From: Gryllotalpicola ginsengisoli DSM 22003
GTDB lineage: Bacteria; Actinomycetota; Actinomycetes; Actinomycetales; Microbacteriaceae
Direction: 5' to 3'
DNA length: 64,000 nt
Assembly: GCF_000419445.1 (NCBI RefSeq)
Contig: NZ_AULK01000007.1
Coordinates: 19,515-83,514, forward strand
Every line of letters begins with the position of its first letter. The stretch's first letter is position 1. A model generated the notes under the pieces. That model searched no databases. It was not told the DNA's origin and saw only the letters and a program-made list of their open reading frames with translations. Shown one piece after another: positions 38,390 to 48,551 of this stretch. The position numbers and the translations under genes are program-made.

Positions 38390-40447
38390 TTACGGCGGTC
38401 CGCCGCCGAATCCGCCCGGAGCCGAGCCGGTGCCACCGCCGGCGCCGCCGAAGCTGCCTCCGCCGCTCGCCCCGAGCCCGCCGCCCGTTCCGCCGCGCGT
38501 CGTCGTGGTGGACGTGCTCGTGCTGTCGCTCGACACGGTCGACGACAGGTCGGCGAGCACGACCTCGTCACCGGCCGACAGGCCCGAGGTGATCTCGGTG
38601 CGCGAGGCGCCCGTCGCGCCGACCTTCACGGTGGTCGTCACGGCCTTGTCGCCCTTCAGCACCTTGACGCTCCACCCGCCGCTCGAGGTCTTGCTCAACG
38701 CCGAGGTGGGCACCGTGAGCACGCCCTTCTCCTTCGCGACCGAGACCGTGATGCGAGCGGATGCCCCGTTCAGCAGGTCCGCCGACGCGTCGTCGAGCTT
38801 CACGGTGACGTCGTAGGCCGGGGTCGACGAGCTGGTCTCGGTGTTGAGGAATCCGATCGCCGAGACCTTCGCGGACAGCGTCTTCGAGACGCCGGAGACG
38901 GAGACGGTGGCGGTCTGGCCGACCTTCAGCGGCGAGATGGAGGTCGCGCCGACGCTCGCGTCGACGATCCAGCCGTCGTCGCCGATCACACTGATCACCT
39001 GGCTCGTCGAGGCGGCGGTGACCGAGTCGCCGGCGGCGAAGCCGACCGCTGCGACGGTGCCGTCGATCGGCGAGGTCAGCTTGGCCATGCCGAGCTGCTG
39101 CTTGGCGACGGCGAGCTGCGCCTTCGCCGAGGTGACCGACGCCTGGTCCGAGACGATCTGCGCCGCGCTGGCGACCTGGGTGGTCGAGCCGCTGCCGGTC
39201 CCGCCCGTGGTGCCGGTGCCGGTTCCGCTGCCGGTGCCCCCGGTCGATCCGGATCCGGTGCCGCTGCTCCCGTTGGCTGAGGAGGTGCCGGAGGCGCCGT
39301 CTCGAAGCCCGCCCGAGGTGCCGGTGCCCGCCGAGGTGCCGGTGCCGCCGGAGGTGCCGGTGCCGCCGGAGGTGCCGCCCGCAAAGCCGCTGGACGACCC
39401 GCCCGACGACGCGCCGCCCGAGCCGCTCCCGCCCGCACCGCCGGGCGAGGCCGACTTGCTCGGCGACGGCGAGGCAGACTTGCTCGGCGTCGGGGTCGGG
39501 GTCGGGGTCGAGGTCGACCCGCCGCTCTGCTCCTGCTCGTCCGCGACGGCCTGCTGCAGCGCCGTCACGGCGTCGTCGAGCGCCGAGGCATCCGTCTGCA
39601 CCTGCTTCTGCGCCGCGGCGACGGCGGTCTCGTCATCAAGCGCCGTCGAGACTGCGTCTTGACAGACAGGGAGGTCTTGCTGTGCTTGCTCCAGCACCTG
39701 CTCCTGCTGTGCGGCGGACATGCTCGAGTTGATCTGCGCCGCGAGGAAGTCCTTGCACTTGTCCGAGCTCGTCGCGATGTCCGTATTCACGGTGGCCAGC
39801 GCGTCGTCCGCGGTCTGCGCGTCGGTGAGCAGCGTCTTCTGCGCGTCCTGCACCTTCGTGACCGCGTCCGAGACCGAGGTCGAGGTGGTCGCCGCCGCCG
39901 TCTGCGCGACCGCGGTCTCACCAGACGCCTGCGTCGACGTCAGCGCGACCGCCGCGACGACGGTCGGCGTGGTGGCCGAGGTCACGTACGCGGCGCCGTC
40001 CGCGGTCGTCGAGTCGCTCGACGACGACGCGGTCGTGGAGGTCGAGGTCGACGTCTGCGACGCGAGGTCGTCATCGAGCGTCTGCTCGGCCGAGGTGACC
40101 GCCTGCTGCGCGGTGGTGACCGCCGACTCGAGCGAATCCGTGTCGAGGGTCGCGAGCGTCTGCCCCGCCTTCACGGTGTCGCCGACCTTCACCTTCACGC
40201 TCGACACGGTGCCCGAGACCTGGAACGCCCGGTCGGCCCGCGTCGCCGACGCCACCGTGCCCGACAGGGCGGCGGTCTGCGTCACATCGCCGGTCTCCGC
40301 GGTCGCGGTGCGGTACTCCGGGCCGGTCGGGCGCATGGTCGCCCACGCGACCCCGCCGCCGGCGAGGCACACGGCCACGCCGAGCGCGACGCCGATGACC
40401 ACGCCCCGGCGACGACGCCGAGATCGGATGCTTCGCGCCTCAGCCAT
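38390..40447 (-). CDS. HlyD/MacA-like periplasmic-adaptor-type protein (second adaptor)
   Basis: A 685-aa secreted or membrane-anchored adaptor. One N-terminal TM (about residues 16-38) is followed by the first half of a biotinyl-lipoyl-like barrel (SGTVSSVKVKVGDTVKAGQTLATLDTD), a long coiled-coil region, then a low-complexity Ser/Thr/Gly/Pro linker of roughly 110 residues. After it come the second lipoyl half (LTSPIDGTVAAVGFAAGDSV) and a beta domain, ending in Gly-rich FGGxGGG. Part of the linker (RDGASGTSS) is encoded by a palindromic repeat at 39275-39309. It overlaps the lipoprotein stop by 8 bp, so it belongs to the ABC export operon. Confidence 0.83.
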   Translation of the reverse strand: MAEARSIRSRRRRRGVVIGVALGVAVCLAGGGVAWATMRPTGPEYRTATAETGDVTQTAALSGTVASATRADRAFQVSGTVSSVKVKVGDTVKAGQTLATLDTDSLESAVTTAQQAVTSAEQTLDDDLASQTSTSTSTTASSSSDSTTADGAAYVTSATTPTVVAAVALTSTQASGETAVAQTAAATTSTSVSDAVTKVQDAQKTLLTDAQTADDALATVNTDIATSSDKCKDFLAAQINSSMSAAQQEQVLEQAQQDLPVCQDAVSTALDDETAVAAAQKQVQTDASALDDAVTALQQAVADEQEQSGGSTSTPTPTPTPSKSASPSPSKSASPGGAGGSGSGGASSGGSSSGFAGGTSGGTGTSGGTGTSAGTGTSGGLRDGASGTSSANGSSGTGSGSTGGTGSGTGTGTTGGTGSGSTTQVASAAQIVSDQASVTSAKAQLAVAKQQLGMAKLTSPIDGTVAAVGFAAGDSVTAASTSQVISVIGDDGWIVDASVGATSISPLKVGQTATVSVSGVSKTLSAKVSAIGFLNTETSSSTPAYDVTVKLDDASADLLNGASARITVSVAKEKGVLTVPTSALSKTSSGGWSVKVLKGDKAVTTTVKVGATGASRTEITSGLSAGDEVVLADLSSTVSSDSTSTSTTTTRGGTGGGLGASGGGSFGGAGGGTGSAPGGFGGGPP
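39275..39309. repeat. Family-B palindromic element inside adaptor linker
   Basis: GGCTGAGGAG and CGTCTCGAAGCC flank a GTGCC-GGA-GGCGC stem, in frame in the Ser/Gly linker. Confidence 0.6.
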
Positions 40448-41336
40448 TCGTCGTCCCCGTGTCGCTCTGGCCGTTCTGCCCGCCGGGGCCGCCCATGCCC
40501 ATGCCGCCGCCGAAGCCCGACGAGCAGGTGCCGTCGGAGCTCTTCTCCGACACGGCGATCGTCGTCGCCGCGACCGTGCCCGAGTCGTCCGAGTCGCCGC
40601 GCGCGGTGACGCACGCGCCCACCGTGAGCGCGGAGCTCGTCGCCTTCTGCTCCTCGGTGTACTTCGTGGAGGAGGAGACCGTGATGGTCTTCGAGGTGGT
40701 CTTCTGCGTCTGCATGTCGACGGCGTCGACGGTGATCGTCGAGCCTCTCACCTTCGTCACCTTGCCGGAGGTGGGCACGACGAACTGCCTGCCGCTGCCG
40801 CTCTGGCCGGAGCCGCCGTTGCCGCCGGGGGCGCCGCCGCCCGGCGCACCCGAGGCGCGGTCGGTCGGGAAGCCCGAGGCCCCGCCGGTCGGGCGGTTGC
40901 CCGAGCCGCCGCCGAAGCCGCCGGTGCATGAGCCGTCGGTGGCCTGGCTGATGGCGACGGTGCTGACCGCCGACGAGCTCGAGGAGCTGTCGGAGGAGGC
41001 ATCCGCGGACGCCGTCACGCACTCGCCGACCTTCACGTCCGACAGCGAAACGGTCACCGTCTTCGTGATCGACGTGGACGAGGAGTACGTCACCGCGGTC
41101 TGCGACGAGCTGTCCTGCACCTGCAGGGTCGAGCCCGACACCGCGGCGATCTCGCCGCTCACCCCGCCGCCGCCGAATCCGCCGCCCTGCCCGCCGGCGC
41201 CCTGGGCCGGCGCCGTGGCGCCGGAGGTCGAGGAGCCGGAGGCGGTCGAATCCGACTTGCCGCAGCCGGTCAGCGCGAGCGCGAGGCCAGCGGCGACGGC
41301 GACCGCAGCGAGAGGGACCGTGATCTTCTTCTTCAT
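40440..41336 (-). CDS. Lipoprotein with two tandem DUF5666-like domains
   Basis: A 298-aa lipoprotein: signal MKKKITVPLAAVAVAAGLAL and lipobox LTGC (Cys about 25). Two homologous beta-rich segments follow (SGEIAAVSGSTLQVQDSSS... and SGKVTKVRGSTITVDAV...), each with a conserved late Cys and a closing GGFGGG or SGFGGG. The pattern matches DUF5666 repeats (OB-like). It sits between the ABC permease and second adaptor genes, so it is probably an extracellular partner of the transporter. AAGGA precedes the ATG. Confidence 0.82.
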   Translation of the reverse strand: MKKKITVPLAAVAVAAGLALALTGCGKSDSTASGSSTSGATAPAQGAGGQGGGFGGGGVSGEIAAVSGSTLQVQDSSSQTAVTYSSSTSITKTVTVSLSDVKVGECVTASADASSDSSSSSSAVSTVAISQATDGSCTGGFGGGSGNRPTGGASGFPTDRASGAPGGGAPGGNGGSGQSGSGRQFVVPTSGKVTKVRGSTITVDAVDMQTQKTTSKTITVSSSTKYTEEQKATSSALTVGACVTARGDSDDSGTVAATTIAVSEKSSDGTCSSGFGGGMGMGGPGGQNGQSDTGTTNG

Positions 41337-41351
41337 CGAGATTTTTTTCCT

Positions 41352-42584
41352 TTACTCCGTGCGCAGAGCGTCGATGGGCGCGAGCTTGGCCGCGCGGGTG
41401 GCCGGGTAGACGCCGAAGACGAGTCCGATGCCGATCGCGACGACGAGCGACCCGCCGATGGCGGCGCCGCTGAGCACGATCGACGAGCCGATCACGCCGG
41501 GCAGCACGAGCGCCGCGATGACGCCGAGCGCCGCGCCGATCACGCCGCCGGTGAGGCCGAGGATGGCGGCCTCGACGAGGAACTGGTTGCGGATCGCCCC
41601 CGGGGGAGCGCCGAGCGCCTTGCGCAGGCCGATCTCGCGGGTGCGCTCGGTCACCGACACCAGCATGATGTTCATCACCCCGATGCCGCCGACCAGCAGC
41701 GACAGCGCCGCGATGCCGGTGAGCAGGATCGTCAGCGTCTTGTACACGGCGGTCGCGGTCGACACGAGCGCGTCCTGGCTCGAGATGGTGAAGTCGGCGT
41801 CGCCGCTCGCGGCGATGCCGTGCCGGTTCAGCAGCAGGCTCTTCGCCTCCTGGTAGGCCGCGGGCAGCGCATCCGCTGACGTCGCCTGCAGGTACACGGT
41901 CGAGACCGTGTTCGCCTGCGAGCCGCCGACCAGGTTGGAGGCCATCGTCGACAGCGGGATGAGCGCCGTGTCGTCGAGGTTGCTCGTCGAGTTGGAGCCG
42001 GAGGAGGCGAGCACGCCGATGACCTCGAAGGTCTGCGAGTCGATGGTCACCGACTGCCCGACGACGCGGGTCGAGCCGAACAGCTCCTGCGCCGTCTCCG
42101 ATCCGAGCACGACGACGGATGCTTCGCTGTTCTCGTCCGCCTTCGTGATGAACTCCCCGGTCTCCAGGGTGCGCGAACGCACCTTGAGGTACGAGGGCGT
42201 CACGCCGACGACGGTGGTGGTCCAGTTCGTCGAGCCGGCCGTGAGCTCCTCCGACGCCGACTTCTCGGCGTCGACGGCCTTGATGTCGGGGGCGTTCACC
42301 TTCGAGGCGAGCGCGGTGGCGTCGGCCTGGGTGAGCGTCGTGCCGGTGCCGAAGCCGCCCCGCACGCCGGAGGTCGAGGTCGACGAGCCGGGGGAGACGA
42401 TGAGCAGGTTCGAGCCGAGCGAGGAGATCTGGCTCGACACGTCCTTCTGGGTGCCGAGGCCCAGGCCCACGGTGAGGATCACCGCGGCGATGCCGATCAG
42501 GATGCCGAGCACGGTCAGCGCGGAGCGCATCTTGTGCGAGACGATGGCGAACCAGGAGGTGCGGAGCGTCTCGATCCAGCTCAT
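41352..42584 (-). CDS. MacB-like ABC transporter permease
   Basis: A 410-aa FtsX/MacB-type permease: N-terminal TM (MRSALTVLGILIGIAAVILTVGLGLG), a large extracellular MacB-PCD domain (about residues 45-280, with SASEELTAGS, VVVLGSETAQELFG), and three C-terminal TMs starting LLVGGIGVMNIMLVSVTERTREIGLRKALGA. Type VII ABC mechanotransmitters move substrates outside the membrane rather than across it. ATGA overlap with the ATPase gene. Permease, ATPase and adaptor lie in the order adaptor-ATPase-permease. Confidence 0.92.
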   Translation of the reverse strand: MSWIETLRTSWFAIVSHKMRSALTVLGILIGIAAVILTVGLGLGTQKDVSSQISSLGSNLLIVSPGSSTSTSGVRGGFGTGTTLTQADATALASKVNAPDIKAVDAEKSASEELTAGSTNWTTTVVGVTPSYLKVRSRTLETGEFITKADENSEASVVVLGSETAQELFGSTRVVGQSVTIDSQTFEVIGVLASSGSNSTSNLDDTALIPLSTMASNLVGGSQANTVSTVYLQATSADALPAAYQEAKSLLLNRHGIAASGDADFTISSQDALVSTATAVYKTLTILLTGIAALSLLVGGIGVMNIMLVSVTERTREIGLRKALGAPPGAIRNQFLVEAAILGLTGGVIGAALGVIAALVLPGVIGSSIVLSGAAIGGSLVVAIGIGLVFGVYPATRAAKLAPIDALRTE

Positions 42585-43324
42585 GCCAGCACCTCCTCGC
42601 TCTGGATGAGGCCGTCGCGCACCTGCACGATGCGGCGGCTGCGGGCCGCGACGTCGTGCTCGTGGGTGATCAGCACGATCGTGCGGCCGGCCTCGTGCAG
42701 CTCGTCGAAGAGGGCGAGCACGTCCTCGGTGGAGCGCGAGTCGAGGTTTCCGGTCGGCTCGTCGGCGAGGATCATCGTCGGCTCGCCGACGAGGGCCCGC
42801 GCCACGGCGACGCGCTGCTGCTGGCCGCCCGAAAGCTCGCCGGGCCGGTTGTCGATCCGGTCGCCGAGGCCGACCTTGGTCAGCGCCTCGACCGCCCGCT
42901 CGCGGCGCTCGTCGCGGTGCACGCCCGCGTAGACGAGCGGCAGCTCGACGTTGCGCCATGCCGACAGGCTGGGCAGCAGGTGGAACTGCTGGAACACGAA
43001 CCCGATGCGGCGGCCGCGCACCGCGGCCAGCTCGATCTCGTCGAGCTCCTCCACGTTCTCCCCGGCGAGCAGGTACTCGCCCGAGGTCAGCGTGTCGAGG
43101 CATCCGAGCACGTTCATGATCGTCGACTTGCCGCTGCCCGACGGGCCCACCACGGCGACGTACTCGCCGTCGGCGATGGACAGGTCGATGCCGCGCAGCG
43201 CCTCGAACTCGATCGAGCCGGACTTGTAGGTCTTGCGCGCGCCGCGGAGCTGGATGACGGGCCCGGTGGGCCGGGGCTCCGTCTCCTCATCCTCGAAGAC
43301 GGGCCAGACGGATGCGTCGCTCAA
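42581..43324 (-). CDS. MacB/LolD-type ABC transporter ATPase
   Basis: A 247-aa ATPase: Walker A GPSGSGKST, Q-loop FQQFHLLP, signature LSGGQQQRVAVARAL, Walker B MILADEPTGNLD, H-loop LITHEHD. It powers the adjacent permease. The apparent start is TTG 43324, overlapping the adaptor stop by TTGA, consistent with coupled translation. No nearer ATG precedes the conserved VIQLRGARKTY. Confidence 0.93.
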   Translation of the reverse strand: MSDASVWPVFEDEETEPRPTGPVIQLRGARKTYKSGSIEFEALRGIDLSIADGEYVAVVGPSGSGKSTIMNVLGCLDTLTSGEYLLAGENVEELDEIELAAVRGRRIGFVFQQFHLLPSLSAWRNVELPLVYAGVHRDERRERAVEALTKVGLGDRIDNRPGELSGGQQQRVAVARALVGEPTMILADEPTGNLDSRSTEDVLALFDELHEAGRTIVLITHEHDVAARSRRIVQVRDGLIQSEEVLA

Positions 43325-44673
43325 TTGTTCCCGCTTCCGCCCGCGCCGCCGGGGAATCCGCCGCCGGCGCCGCCGGGGGCGCCGCCGCCGAAGCCGCCCT
43401 CGCCGCCGGTGCCGCCGCCGAAGCCGCCCTCGCCGCCGAAGCCACCGGTGCCGCCCGTGCGCCCGGTCTCACCGGTGCCGCCCGAGCCGCCGCTGCCGGC
43501 GCCCGGCTGGGCCACGGTCACGGAGACCTGGTCGCCGGCCTTCAGCCCGTCGGTGATCTGCACCCACTGGCCGTCCTCGATGCCGGTCGTCACCTTCTGC
43601 TGGGTGGTCTTGCCGTCCGCCACCTTCTGCACGTACGCGGTGCCGTTCTCGCGGGTGATCGCCATGGCGGGCACGGCGACGGCGTCGGTCACCTTCTTGT
43701 AGACGATCTCGGCGGTCACCGAGACGCCGTCGTAGAGGTTGTCCGGGCTTCCCGTGACGGCCACGGTGACGGGGTAGGTCGCGGCGCCCGAGGTCGTCGA
43801 CGGCAGCAGCCCGACCGAGGAGACGGTGCCGAAGAAGCTGGAGTTCTCGGTCGTCGAGAGCGTCACCTGGTCGCCGGTCTTGATGTTCTTCACCTGCGTG
43901 GCCGACACGCTGAGGTCGGTCGACCACGAGTCGGTGCTCGTGATCTCGAAGGCGCCGGTCGATGAGGAGGATGACGACGACGAGGAGGACGAGGACGAGG
44001 TGCTGGAGGAGCCGGTCGGGCTGGAACTCGAGCCCGTGCCGGAGCCCGTTCCGCCCGACCCCGAGGAGCCCGAGGAGCTCGATGAGCTCGAGGAGGAGGA
44101 CGAGCTCGACGATCCGCTCACGCTGTCGCCCACGGCGACGTTGACCGCGGTGACCATGCCGGCGACGGGCGCCTTCAGCGTGGTGCCGTCGAGGGCGTCC
44201 TGCGCCTGGTCGACCGCGTCCTGCGCGACCTCGACGGCGGCCTTGTCGGCCGAGATCTGCGTGGTGGCCTCGGTGGAGCCGTCCGACGAGTCCTCGTCAT
44301 CCGAGAGCTTGGCCTTGTCGCTCGCCAGTGTCGCCTTCGCCTGGGCGAGCGCCGCCTTGGCCTCGGCCGTGGTGATCGTGCCGAGCACGTCGCCCTTGGC
44401 GACCTTCTGCCCCTCCTTCACCTTCACGGCGGTCACGGTGCCGGAGGCGGGGAAGGAGACCTGCTCGTCGACGGCGGGCTCGAGGGTGCCGGTGCCGGAG
44501 ATGGTCTCTTGCAGGGTGCGGGTGGAGACGGTCATGGTCTGGGTCGTCGCGGCGGCCGCGGCGGCGCTCGGCTTCTGGGCGAAGCCGAACCACCACACGG
44601 CGGCGGCCGCCAACACGATGACGATGGCCCCGGCGATGATCCACGTGCGTGGCCGGGTCAGGAAGGCGGTCAT
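43321..44673 (-). CDS. HlyD/MacA-like adaptor (first adaptor)
   Basis: A 450-aa adaptor. TM about residues 10-31 (WIIAGAIVIVLAAAAVWWF), lipoyl half 1 (FPASGTVTAVKVKEGQKVAKGDVLG), a coiled coil, lipoyl half 2 (LKAPVAGMVTAVNVAVGDSV), then a Ser-rich stretch (two runs of about 14 Ser), a beta domain, and a Gly-rich tail (GGFGGEGGFGGG). It should link to the ABC permease outside the membrane. Gram-positives lack an outer membrane, so the tail may act in the cell wall. It is the first gene of the operon. ATG 44673 is chosen over an upstream frame extension with no similarity. Confidence 0.86.
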   Translation of the reverse strand: MTAFLTRPRTWIIAGAIVIVLAAAAVWWFGFAQKPSAAAAAATTQTMTVSTRTLQETISGTGTLEPAVDEQVSFPASGTVTAVKVKEGQKVAKGDVLGTITTAEAKAALAQAKATLASDKAKLSDDEDSSDGSTEATTQISADKAAVEVAQDAVDQAQDALDGTTLKAPVAGMVTAVNVAVGDSVSGSSSSSSSSSSSSSSGSSGSGGTGSGTGSSSSPTGSSSTSSSSSSSSSSSSSTGAFEITSTDSWSTDLSVSATQVKNIKTGDQVTLSTTENSSFFGTVSSVGLLPSTTSGAATYPVTVAVTGSPDNLYDGVSVTAEIVYKKVTDAVAVPAMAITRENGTAYVQKVADGKTTQQKVTTGIEDGQWVQITDGLKAGDQVSVTVAQPGAGSGGSGGTGETGRTGGTGGFGGEGGFGGGTGGEGGFGGGAPGGAGGGFPGGAGGSGNN

Positions 44674-44722
44674 GCTCGCATGCTGGGGTGCCGTTCTGGG
44701 GGAAGCACAACGCGAAGCTATG

Positions 44723-44745
44723 GGCCGGATAAGAGCTCTCCGGCC
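44723..44745. promoter_or_regulatory. Inverted repeat in adaptor/GAF-regulator divergent gap
   Basis: GGCCGGA (44723-44729) and TCCGGCC (44739-44745) flank TAAGAGCTC, 50 nt upstream of the adaptor gene and 68 nt upstream of the regulator. It is a candidate operator for either gene. Confidence 0.35.
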
Positions 44746-44812
44746 GCCGGGTGACCGCGGCCGCCCGCGCGGCGTAGCATGGCGCCGCATCCTGATCGAT
44801 CGACGGTGATTG

Positions 44813-46069
44813 ATGAGCACGATTCCTGACGGCGAGTGGCTCGCCCAACCGGCTCCGGGCCGCCTCGGCCCGCGCGGGGTCGTGCTCGATTCGTGGCGCC
44901 GCGCCCGCGAGAACCGGCTCGACCCCGATCGCCTGCTGCCCGAGGTCGACCTCGACGCAGAGTTGGAGGACTACCGCCAGCAGCACCGGCTCGCGGCAGT
45001 GATGCCCCTGATCCGCCGCCTGCTGGTGCGCGACGTCGAAGGGGAGGGGCTGCTCGTCGCGGTCGGCGACGAGCTCGGCCGGCTGCTGTGGGTGGAGGGC
45101 GACCACGCCGCCAGGCGGCGGGCGGAGCGGATGCTGTTCGTCGCCGGCGCCAACTGGGCGGAGAACCGGGTCGGCACCTCAGCACCGGGCACCGCGCTGC
45201 AGCTCGACCACGGCATCCAGATCCACGACACCGAGCACTACGACCGCATCGTGCACGGCTGGAGCTGCACCGCCGTCCCCATCCACGACCCCGAGACGCG
45301 CCGCATCCTCGGCGTGATCGACATCACCGGCGACGCGCGCGCCGTCGACCCGCTCACCCTGCCGCTGCTCGAGGCGACCGCCGCCGCCGCCGAGTCGCAG
45401 CTGCTGGCCGAGCGCCTCTCCGCGGCGGCCTCGCGCCCGGCTCCGGCGCGTCGGGCCCCGGCCCGGCTCACCCCGGCGCCCCGTCCGCAGCCGGTCACGC
45501 TGCGGGTGCTCGGCCGCGACACCGGCGAGCTCGAGGCGGCGGGGCGCACCCTCGAGGTCAGCAGCCGGCACGCGGAGATCCTGACCCTGCTCTCCTGGCA
45601 CCGGCGCGGGCTGCAGGCCGACGAGCTGCGCGAGGCGGTGTACGGGCCGGGCACCGCTCAGGTCACCCTGCGGGCGGAGCTCGCGAGGCTGCGGCGCTGG
45701 CTTGCGGCATCCGTGCCCGACCTCGTCCTCGAGTCGCAGCCTTACCGGCTCTCGCGCCCGCTCGAACTCGACGCGCACCAGGTGCTCGCCCTGCTCGAGC
45801 GCGGCGCCCACCGGGTCGCGCTCGCCGCGTACCACGGCGCCCTGCTGCCGGGAAGCGCCGCGCCGGGGGTCGCCGACATCCGCGAGGCGGTGCGGCTCCG
45901 GCTGCGCGACGCGATGCTGACGGATGCCTCCGCCGACGTGCTCGTGGGCTACGCGATGACCCCCGAGGGGTCCCTCGACGCGGAGGTGCTGCGCGAGGCG
46001 CTGCGCATCCTGCCCCCGCACTCGCCCAAGCGGATGGGCCTCGTGGAGCGGCTCGAAGCGCTGGAGTGA
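44813..46069 (+). CDS. GAF-domain transcriptional regulator of aldehyde dehydrogenase
   Basis: A 418-aa protein. Residues about 20-185 are an AcoR-like N-terminal GAF region ([67 protein letters not shown]). The C-terminal half has a winged-helix-like segment ([43 protein letters not shown]). Proteins with this architecture are usually encoded beside an exaC-type aldehyde dehydrogenase and DUF779 in actinobacteria, as here. It probably senses an alcohol or aldehyde signal. A perfect palindrome downstream at 46073 is a candidate binding site. ATG 44813 is chosen over TTG 44810. Confidence 0.82.
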   Translation: MSTIPDGEWLAQPAPGRLGPRGVVLDSWRRARENRLDPDRLLPEVDLDAELEDYRQQHRLAAVMPLIRRLLVRDVEGEGLLVAVGDELGRLLWVEGDHAARRRAERMLFVAGANWAENRVGTSAPGTALQLDHGIQIHDTEHYDRIVHGWSCTAVPIHDPETRRILGVIDITGDARAVDPLTLPLLEATAAAAESQLLAERLSAAASRPAPARRAPARLTPAPRPQPVTLRVLGRDTGELEAAGRTLEVSSRHAEILTLLSWHRRGLQADELREAVYGPGTAQVTLRAELARLRRWLAASVPDLVLESQPYRLSRPLELDAHQVLALLERGAHRVALAAYHGALLPGSAAPGVADIREAVRLRLRDAMLTDASADVLVGYAMTPEGSLDAEVLREALRILPPHSPKRMGLVERLEALE

Positions 46070-46072
46070 CGC

Positions 46073-46084
46073 GCAACGCGTTGC
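46073..46084. promoter_or_regulatory. Perfect palindrome upstream of aldehyde dehydrogenase
   Basis: GCAACGCGTTGC, 12 bp, followed by a further CAACGC half-site, lies 59 nt before the ATG at 46143. A TAGCGT -10-like box follows at about 46100. It is a candidate site for the GAF regulator. Confidence 0.5.
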
Positions 46085-46142
46085 AACGCCCCCGGCCATA
46101 GCGTGCTGCCCGTCAGACAAAGCCGTCAGACCAGGAGGCAAC

Positions 46143-47716
<1,574 letters not shown>

Positions 47717-47717
<1 letters not shown>

Positions 47718-48118
47718 TGAACGAGTCGTCGGGCGCGCCCACGACGCTGTCGCGTGTCGACGTGACGGATGCCGCAGCCGAGCTGCTGCGGCATCTGTCC
47801 GCGTCGTACGGGCCGTTGATGTTCCACCAGTCGGGCGGATGCTGCGACGGGTCGTCGCCCATGTGCTATCCGGTCGGGATGTTCCAGACCGGGCCCTCCG
47901 ACGAACTGCTCGGGGTGCTGCACGTGGAGGGGATCGAGCCCGTGCCGGTGTACATGTCGAAGGCGCAGTTCGAGTACTGGAAGTACACGCACCTGACGAT
48001 CGACGTGGTCGACGGCCGGGGCAGCGGATTCTCGATAGAAGCGCCCGAGGGCAAGCGGTTCCTCATCCGTTCACGGATGCTGACGGACGAGGAACTCGCC
48101 GCCCTCGGGCTTGGCTAG
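47717..48118 (+). CDS. DUF779 protein
   Basis: A 133-aa protein with the DUF779 core MFHQSGGCCDGSSPMCYP and VPVYMSKAQFEYWKYTHLTIDVVDGRGSGFSIEAPEGKRFLIRSRML. The Cys-Cys-x-Asp motif suggests metal or thiol chemistry, but no activity is established. Genes of this family usually follow acetaldehyde dehydrogenases, as here with a 1-nt TGATG overlap. Confidence 0.9.
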
Positions 48119-48168
48119 GAGCCGAGGGGCCGTGAAGCCGGGGCCGGGGGCCGGGTCGACACCGAGGG

Positions 48169-48522
48169 CTAGATGCCCGGGATGTGTCCCTCGCCCTCGG
48201 CCCTCTCCTCCTCTTCACGCTCGAGCACGCCGATGATGTCCTCTTCGGGGACGGGCGCCGCGAGGTCCCACACCCAGAACAGGGCGCCGACGATGATCAT
48301 CGCGATGCCGGTCCACAGGTTGATCGCGATGCCGCCGGTCGGCTTGGTGTCGGCCGCCGGGTCGACGAGACCCGTGATCAGCACGATGATGCCGTAGAGC
48401 AGGAACAGGGCGCCGAGGATGCGGCGCAGGTCGAAGCGCCGCGTGGAGCGCACGTATGCCGCCTTCTCCTCCTCGGTCAGCTTGCCGCCCTGCTGCGGGT
48501 TCGGGTTGGTCGATTCGCTCAT
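48169..48522 (-). CDS. Two-helix membrane protein next to symporter
   Basis: A 117-aa protein with a polar N-terminus (KLTEEEKAAYVRSTRRFDLRRI), two transmembrane helices (ILGALFLLYGIIVLITGLV; LWTGIAMIIVGALFWVWDL) and an acidic Glu-rich tail. Its start lies 29 nt downstream of the symporter stop on the same strand, and it may be an accessory subunit. Small two-TM proteins are known beside some SSS transporters, but the function is unknown here. Confidence 0.7.
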   Translation of the reverse strand: MSESTNPNPQQGGKLTEEEKAAYVRSTRRFDLRRILGALFLLYGIIVLITGLVDPAADTKPTGGIAINLWTGIAMIIVGALFWVWDLAAPVPEEDIIGVLEREEEERAEGEGHIPGI

Positions 48523-48551
48523 GATCCAGATCCTTCTTCTCAGCTAGAGCG

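Noticed and set aside
43962..44144. Codon-level repeats (GAG/GAC runs) resembling a microsatellite or a plus-strand gene
   Set aside because: They are the reverse of poly-Ser codons in the adaptor linker and are explained by that protein.
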